Source: SCGC-AG-212-J23 sp035649175 | GTDB taxonomy: Bacteria; Pseudomonadota; Gammaproteobacteria; Burkholderiales; SG8-39 | NCBI GenBank assembly: GCA_035649175.1 | Contig: DASRKB010000013.1 | Coordinates: 1 to 37,921, forward strand | Length of the DNA: 37,921 bases | Direction: 5' to 3' | Shown here: one piece after another, positions 34,733-37,921 of the stretch | Layout: every line of letters starts with the position of its first letter | How positions within the stretch are numbered: position 1 is the first letter of the stretch | Notes under the pieces: model-generated | What the model was told of the DNA's origin: nothing | The model's database searches: none | What the model saw: the letters and a program-made list of their open reading frames with translations, nothing else | Position numbers and translations under genes: made by a program

Positions 34733-37405
34733 ATGCCTCGCCACTACCTGCAGCCGCTGCTTGCCCCGCGCAGCGTCGCTCTGGTCGGCGCCACCGAGCG
34801 CGAGGGGGCGCTCGGGCGCATCGTGTGGCAGAACCTGGCCGCCGGGGGCCTCGCCGGCGGGCTCTACCCGGTCAACCTCAAGCACCGCGAGGTGTTTGGC
34901 CGCAAGGTGGCCCGGCGCCTCACGGATCTCGAAGGGAAAGTCGAGCTCGCGGTGGTGGTGACCCCCGCCGCGACCGTGCCCCGGGTGATCGAGGATGCGG
35001 CACGTGCCGGGATCAAGGCGGCGGTGGTGCTCTCGAGCGGGTTCGCCGAGTCGGGCGACGCCGGGCGCACGCTGCAGAAAGAGATGCTCGCCGCCGCCAA
35101 GCGCGGGGGGGTGCGCATCCTCGGCCCCAACTGCCTGGGGCTCATGCGCACCGACGCGGGCCTGAACGCCACCTTCGCCCGCACCCCGGCCCGCCCGGGC
35201 CGGCTGGGGCTCCTTTCGCAATCAGGGGCGGTCTGCACCGCGATCCTCGACTGGGCGCAGCGCGCGCAGGTGGGGTTCACGAGCGTGGTGTCGCTCGGCG
35301 GCGCGGCCGACGTGGACTTCGGCGAGATCCTCGACTTCCTGGTCGCCGACGAGCACACCGACGCCATCCTGCTCTACATCGAGGGCATCCACGACGCGCG
35401 GCGCTTCATGTCGGCGCTGCGCGTCGCGGCGCGCGTGAAGCCGGTGGTGGCGCTCAAGGTGGGCCGCTACGCGAGCGGTTCCCGCGCCGCCTCGAGCCAT
35501 ACCGGGGCGCTCGTGGGCAGCGACGCCGTGTTCGACGCCGCGCTGCGACGCGGCGGCACGGTACGCGTCAGGACCTACACGCAGCTCTTCGCCGCGGCGC
35601 GCATCCTCTCGAGCGATCGCATGCCGGAGGGCGAGCGCCTCGCCATCCTTACCAACGGCGGCGGCCCCGGCGTGATGGCCGCCGACAGCGCTTCCGAGAA
35701 CGGCGTGCCGCTCGCCGTCCTGTCCGAAAAGACGGTTTCTCTTCTCAATGAAAAGCTGCCGGCCCAGTGGTCCCGGGGGAATCCCGTCGACCTCATCGGC
35801 GACGCGCCGGCGGAGCGCTTCGGGGAGGCCACCGCCGCGGTGCTCGCCGACCCCGGCGTGGATGCGCTGCTCGCCATGTATTCGCCGGTCGCAGTCACCG
35901 ACCCGGCGCAGGCGGCGCGCGCCGTGGGCGAGGCCTCGCGCGGCAGCCGCAAGCCGGTGCTCGCGGCGTGGCTCGGCGACATCAGCCCGAGCGAGAGCCA
36001 TGCGCGCCTGGAGAGCTTCGGCATTCCGAACTTCTACACGCCGGAGAATGCGGTCGAGGCGTTCTCTTTCCTGTGCGCCTATCGACGCAACCAGCAGCAG
36101 CTCATGCAGGCGCCGATCGCGCTCGCGCGCCACGCCGACGAGCCGCCGCCGGACCTCGACGCCGCGACGGCGATCCGTGATGCGGCGCTCGCCGAAGGGC
36201 GGACTCTCCTCACCGAGCACGAAGCGAAGGGCCTGCTCGCCGCGTTTCACCTGCCCGCGCCGGAATCGAGGGTGTGCACGGACACCGCCTCGTGCGTCGC
36301 CGCGGCGCGCGAGATCGGCTTTCCTGCCGTTCTCAAGATCCACTCGCGCGACATCGCGCACAAGAGCGACGTCGGCGGCGTGCGTCTCAACCTGCAGAGC
36401 GCGGAGATGGTGGCCTCGGCCTTCGAGGACATGATGCGGCACGTGAAGGCGCTGCGCCCAGACGCGCGCGTCGAGGGCGCGGTGGTGCAGCCGATGCTGC
36501 GCTTCGCGCACGCACGCGAGGTGCTGGTGGGCGTGGCCTCGGACGCGGTATTCGGGCCGGTGATCTCCTTCGGCTCGGGCGGCGTCTCGGTCGAGGCGGT
36601 GCGCGACACGGCGCTCGCCCTCCCGCCGCTCAACGCGGTGCTGGCGCGCGAGTTGATGGCGCGCACGCGCGTGCACCGGCTTCTCGCCGGCTACCGCGAC
36701 GTGCCGGCCGCGGACCTGGAAGCGCTCGTGGCGCTGCTGCTCGGCGTTTCGCGGATGGTCTGCGTGCTGCCCTGGATCGCGGAGATGGACCTGAACCCCG
36801 TGATCGCGCACCCGGGGGGCGCGGTGGTGGCGGACGCGCGCGTGGTGATCGACCCCGAGCGCCTCGTCGCGCAACCACGCTATCGCCACATGGCGATCCA
36901 CCCCTATCCGAGCGAGCTCGAGGAAGAGCTCGCGCTTCGCGACGGCACGCGCCTGCGCGTGCGGCCGATGCGGCCGGAGGACGGCGAGCTCGAGCGGCGC
37001 TTCTTCGACGGCCTGTCGGAGCGCTCGCGCTACCAGCGCTTCATGCAGTATCTGCCGCGCCTCCCGGAGCCCATGCTCGCGCGCTTTACCCAGCTCGACT
37101 ACGACCGCGAGCTCGCCCTGGTCTGCGTGGCAGGCAGCGAGTTCGTGGCCGTGGGGCGCTATGCGCCCAATGCCGACGGCATTACGGCGGAGTTCGCGCT
37201 CGTGGTCGCCGACGCCTGGCAGGGCAAGGGCCTCGGGCGGGCGCTCCTGGAGCGCCTGTGCCGCTACGCCCGGGAGGCGGGCTACCAGGCGCTCTACGGC
37301 CACATCCTGCACGCCAACCGGGACATGCTCGATCTCGCCGCCCGCCTGGGCTTCGTCGAGCACGCCCGCACCGATGCCGAGGTGACGGTCGTGCGCCGGC
37401 TTTGA
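34733..37405 (+). CDS. Acyl-CoA synthetase (NDP-forming)/GNAT fusion, Pat/PatZ-type protein acetyltransferase
   Basis: 890 aa from ATG 34733. Residues about 5-135 form the CoA-binding domain (LAPRSVALVGATEREGALGR), about 150-290 a succinyl-CoA-ligase-like domain with LLSQSGAV and the SHTGALVGSD motif, and about 500-715 an ATP-grasp domain (FPAVLKIHSRDIAHKSDVGG; VVQPMLRFAHAREVLVGV; WIAEMDLNPVI). About 725-890 is a GNAT domain (FALVVADAWQGKGLGRALLE). In enteric Pat the N-terminal half is a non-catalytic sensor and GNAT acetylates Acs and other lysines. Here His256 of SHTG, the equivalent of the phosphohistidine in acetate-CoA ligases, is present, so ligase activity may survive. The stop codon lies inside FNR box (f). 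Confidence 0.9.
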   Translation: MPRHYLQPLLAPRSVALVGATEREGALGRIVWQNLAAGGLAGGLYPVNLKHREVFGRKVARRLTDLEGKVELAVVVTPAATVPRVIEDAARAGIKAAVVLSSGFAESGDAGRTLQKEMLAAAKRGGVRILGPNCLGLMRTDAGLNATFARTPARPGRLGLLSQSGAVCTAILDWAQRAQVGFTSVVSLGGAADVDFGEILDFLVADEHTDAILLYIEGIHDARRFMSALRVAARVKPVVALKVGRYASGSRAASSHTGALVGSDAVFDAALRRGGTVRVRTYTQLFAAARILSSDRMPEGERLAILTNGGGPGVMAADSASENGVPLAVLSEKTVSLLNEKLPAQWSRGNPVDLIGDAPAERFGEATAAVLADPGVDALLAMYSPVAVTDPAQAARAVGEASRGSRKPVLAAWLGDISPSESHARLESFGIPNFYTPENAVEAFSFLCAYRRNQQQLMQAPIALARHADEPPPDLDAATAIRDAALAEGRTLLTEHEAKGLLAAFHLPAPESRVCTDTASCVAAAREIGFPAVLKIHSRDIAHKSDVGGVRLNLQSAEMVASAFEDMMRHVKALRPDARVEGAVVQPMLRFAHAREVLVGVASDAVFGPVISFGSGGVSVEAVRDTALALPPLNAVLARELMARTRVHRLLAGYRDVPAADLEALVALLLGVSRMVCVLPWIAEMDLNPVIAHPGGAVVADARVVIDPERLVAQPRYRHMAIHPYPSELEEELALRDGTRLRVRPMRPEDGELERRFFDGLSERSRYQRFMQYLPRLPEPMLARFTQLDYDRELALVCVAGSEFVAVGRYAPNADGITAEFALVVADAWQGKGLGRALLERLCRYAREAGYQALYGHILHANRDMLDLAARLGFVEHARTDAEVTVVRRL

Positions 37406-37415
37406 CATGAGTCAA
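37402..37415 (+). promoter_or_regulatory. FNR/Dnr-type box (f), TTGACATGAGTCAA, with -10 TAGGCT
   Basis: Perfect arms TTGAC/GTCAA around ATGA, centre 37408.5; TAGGCT at 37437-37442 is 31 bp away, giving a start near 37449 and a leader of about 24 nt with GAGGA before the USP start. The TGA stop of the preceding gene (37403-37405) is part of the left arm. Confidence 0.78.
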
Positions 37416-37472
37416 TAGACGGCGGCGGGAATACCCTAGGCTGGAAGCGTTCCCAACTCGAGGATCTTCTCC

Positions 37473-37916
37473 ATGTTCAAGCACATCCTGATTCCCACCG
37501 ACGGGTCGCGCACCTCCGCGAAGGCGATCACAGCCGGCGTGCAGCTCGCCAAGGAAATGGGCGCCCAGGTGACTGGCCTCTACGCGCAGGAACACACGCC
37601 GACGCACATGTATGGCGAAGGCTACCTGGCCGACAAGCAGATGGCGGAGGAGTTCGAGCGCCGTGCCGCCGAATACGCCGACCGCTGCCTGCGCGAGATC
37701 GCGGACGCCACGGCGGCCGCCAAGGTGCCCTTCGAGGCGGTGATTGCAAAAGCCCACGCGCCGCACCAGGCGATCATCGACGCCGTCGAGAAGCACGGGT
37801 GCGATGCCGTCTTCATGGCCTCCCACGGCCTGAAAGGCTTCACCGGCATGGTGCTCGGCAGCGTGACGCACAAGGTGCTGGTGAACTCCAAGGTACCAAT
37901 GCTGGTCTTCCGCTAA
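37473..37916 (+). CDS. Universal stress protein, single UspA domain
   Basis: 147 aa from ATG 37473, with GAGGA nine bases upstream; the stop TAA is at 37914-37916. MFKHILIPTDGSRTSAKAIT is the standard UspA start. ATP-binding features are VFMASHGLKGFTGMVLGSVT, fitting the G-x2-G-x9-G(S/T) loop, and the terminal strand VPMLVFR. Single-domain USPs with FNR/ANR boxes are known to support anaerobic survival in Pseudomonas. A GGAGA follows the stop at the window edge, which looks like the ribosome binding site of a further gene in the same operon. Confidence 0.92.
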   Translation: MFKHILIPTDGSRTSAKAITAGVQLAKEMGAQVTGLYAQEHTPTHMYGEGYLADKQMAEEFERRAAEYADRCLREIADATAAAKVPFEAVIAKAHAPHQAIIDAVEKHGCDAVFMASHGLKGFTGMVLGSVTHKVLVNSKVPMLVFR

Positions 37917-37921
37917 GGAGA

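Overview
The window reads as the chromosome of a high-GC betaproteobacterium (inference). It has dense operons with ATGA/GTGA stop-start overlaps, a complete cbb3-type oxidase locus, REP-type palindromes of the GGGGTCAGACCCC and GCCCCCGC/GCGGGGGC kinds, and gene families common in that class. No rRNA, tRNA, CRISPR array, phage or transposase gene was seen. No gene-free stretch exceeds 300 bases.

Layout. 1-533 (minus): the start of a CBS/MgtE-like protein behind a small periplasmic protein. 638-5422 (plus): a GNAT acetyltransferase, an ABC ATPase, a FtsX-type permease and a membrane-fusion protein. 5365-11368 (minus): a 127-aa domain protein, an inorganic pyrophosphatase, an APS-kinase-like protein, an APH-fold kinase, a tandem universal stress protein (USP) and a P2-type cation ATPase. 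11431-16698: a DksA/TraR protein, a REP-type repeat, a methyltransferase plus FAD-oxidoreductase pair of the 10-methyl fatty acid type, a DUF2934 protein, an OmpA-family protein, a flavin-fold protein and an unknown. 16661-21431 (minus): DUF2892, trxC, and an RND pump with its fusion protein. 21555-22199 (plus): a Crp/Fnr regulator. 22307-30350 (minus): an operon of about 8 kb, ccoNOQPG followed by a DUF6064 protein, FixH, a small membrane protein, a mini cytochrome c, a flavodoxin-fold oxidoreductase and a beta-CASP nuclease. 30560-34641 (minus): hsp20, a coiled-coil stress protein, ccoI, ccoS and an alcohol dehydrogenase. 34733-37405 (plus): a Pat-type acyl-CoA synthetase/acetyltransferase fusion. 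37473-37916 (plus): a USP.

The unifying signal is a 14-bp FNR/Dnr-type palindrome, TTGAY-N4-RTCAA. It occurs six times in promoter positions, plus one degenerate copy, and nearly always has a -10-like hexamer whose centre lies 31-33 bp from the box centre. That is class II FNR spacing (box at -41.5). The Crp/Fnr regulator encoded in the middle has the E-x-x-S-R recognition-helix residues of FNR but lacks FNR's N-terminal cysteine cluster. I read the window as an oxygen-limitation or redox survival island. In it, high-affinity respiration and its assembly factors, small heat-shock and universal stress proteins, protein acetyltransferases, efflux pumps and thioredoxin would be switched together. 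Four of the predicted FNR-type promoters place their start site within about two bases of the start codon, which suggests leaderless mRNAs.
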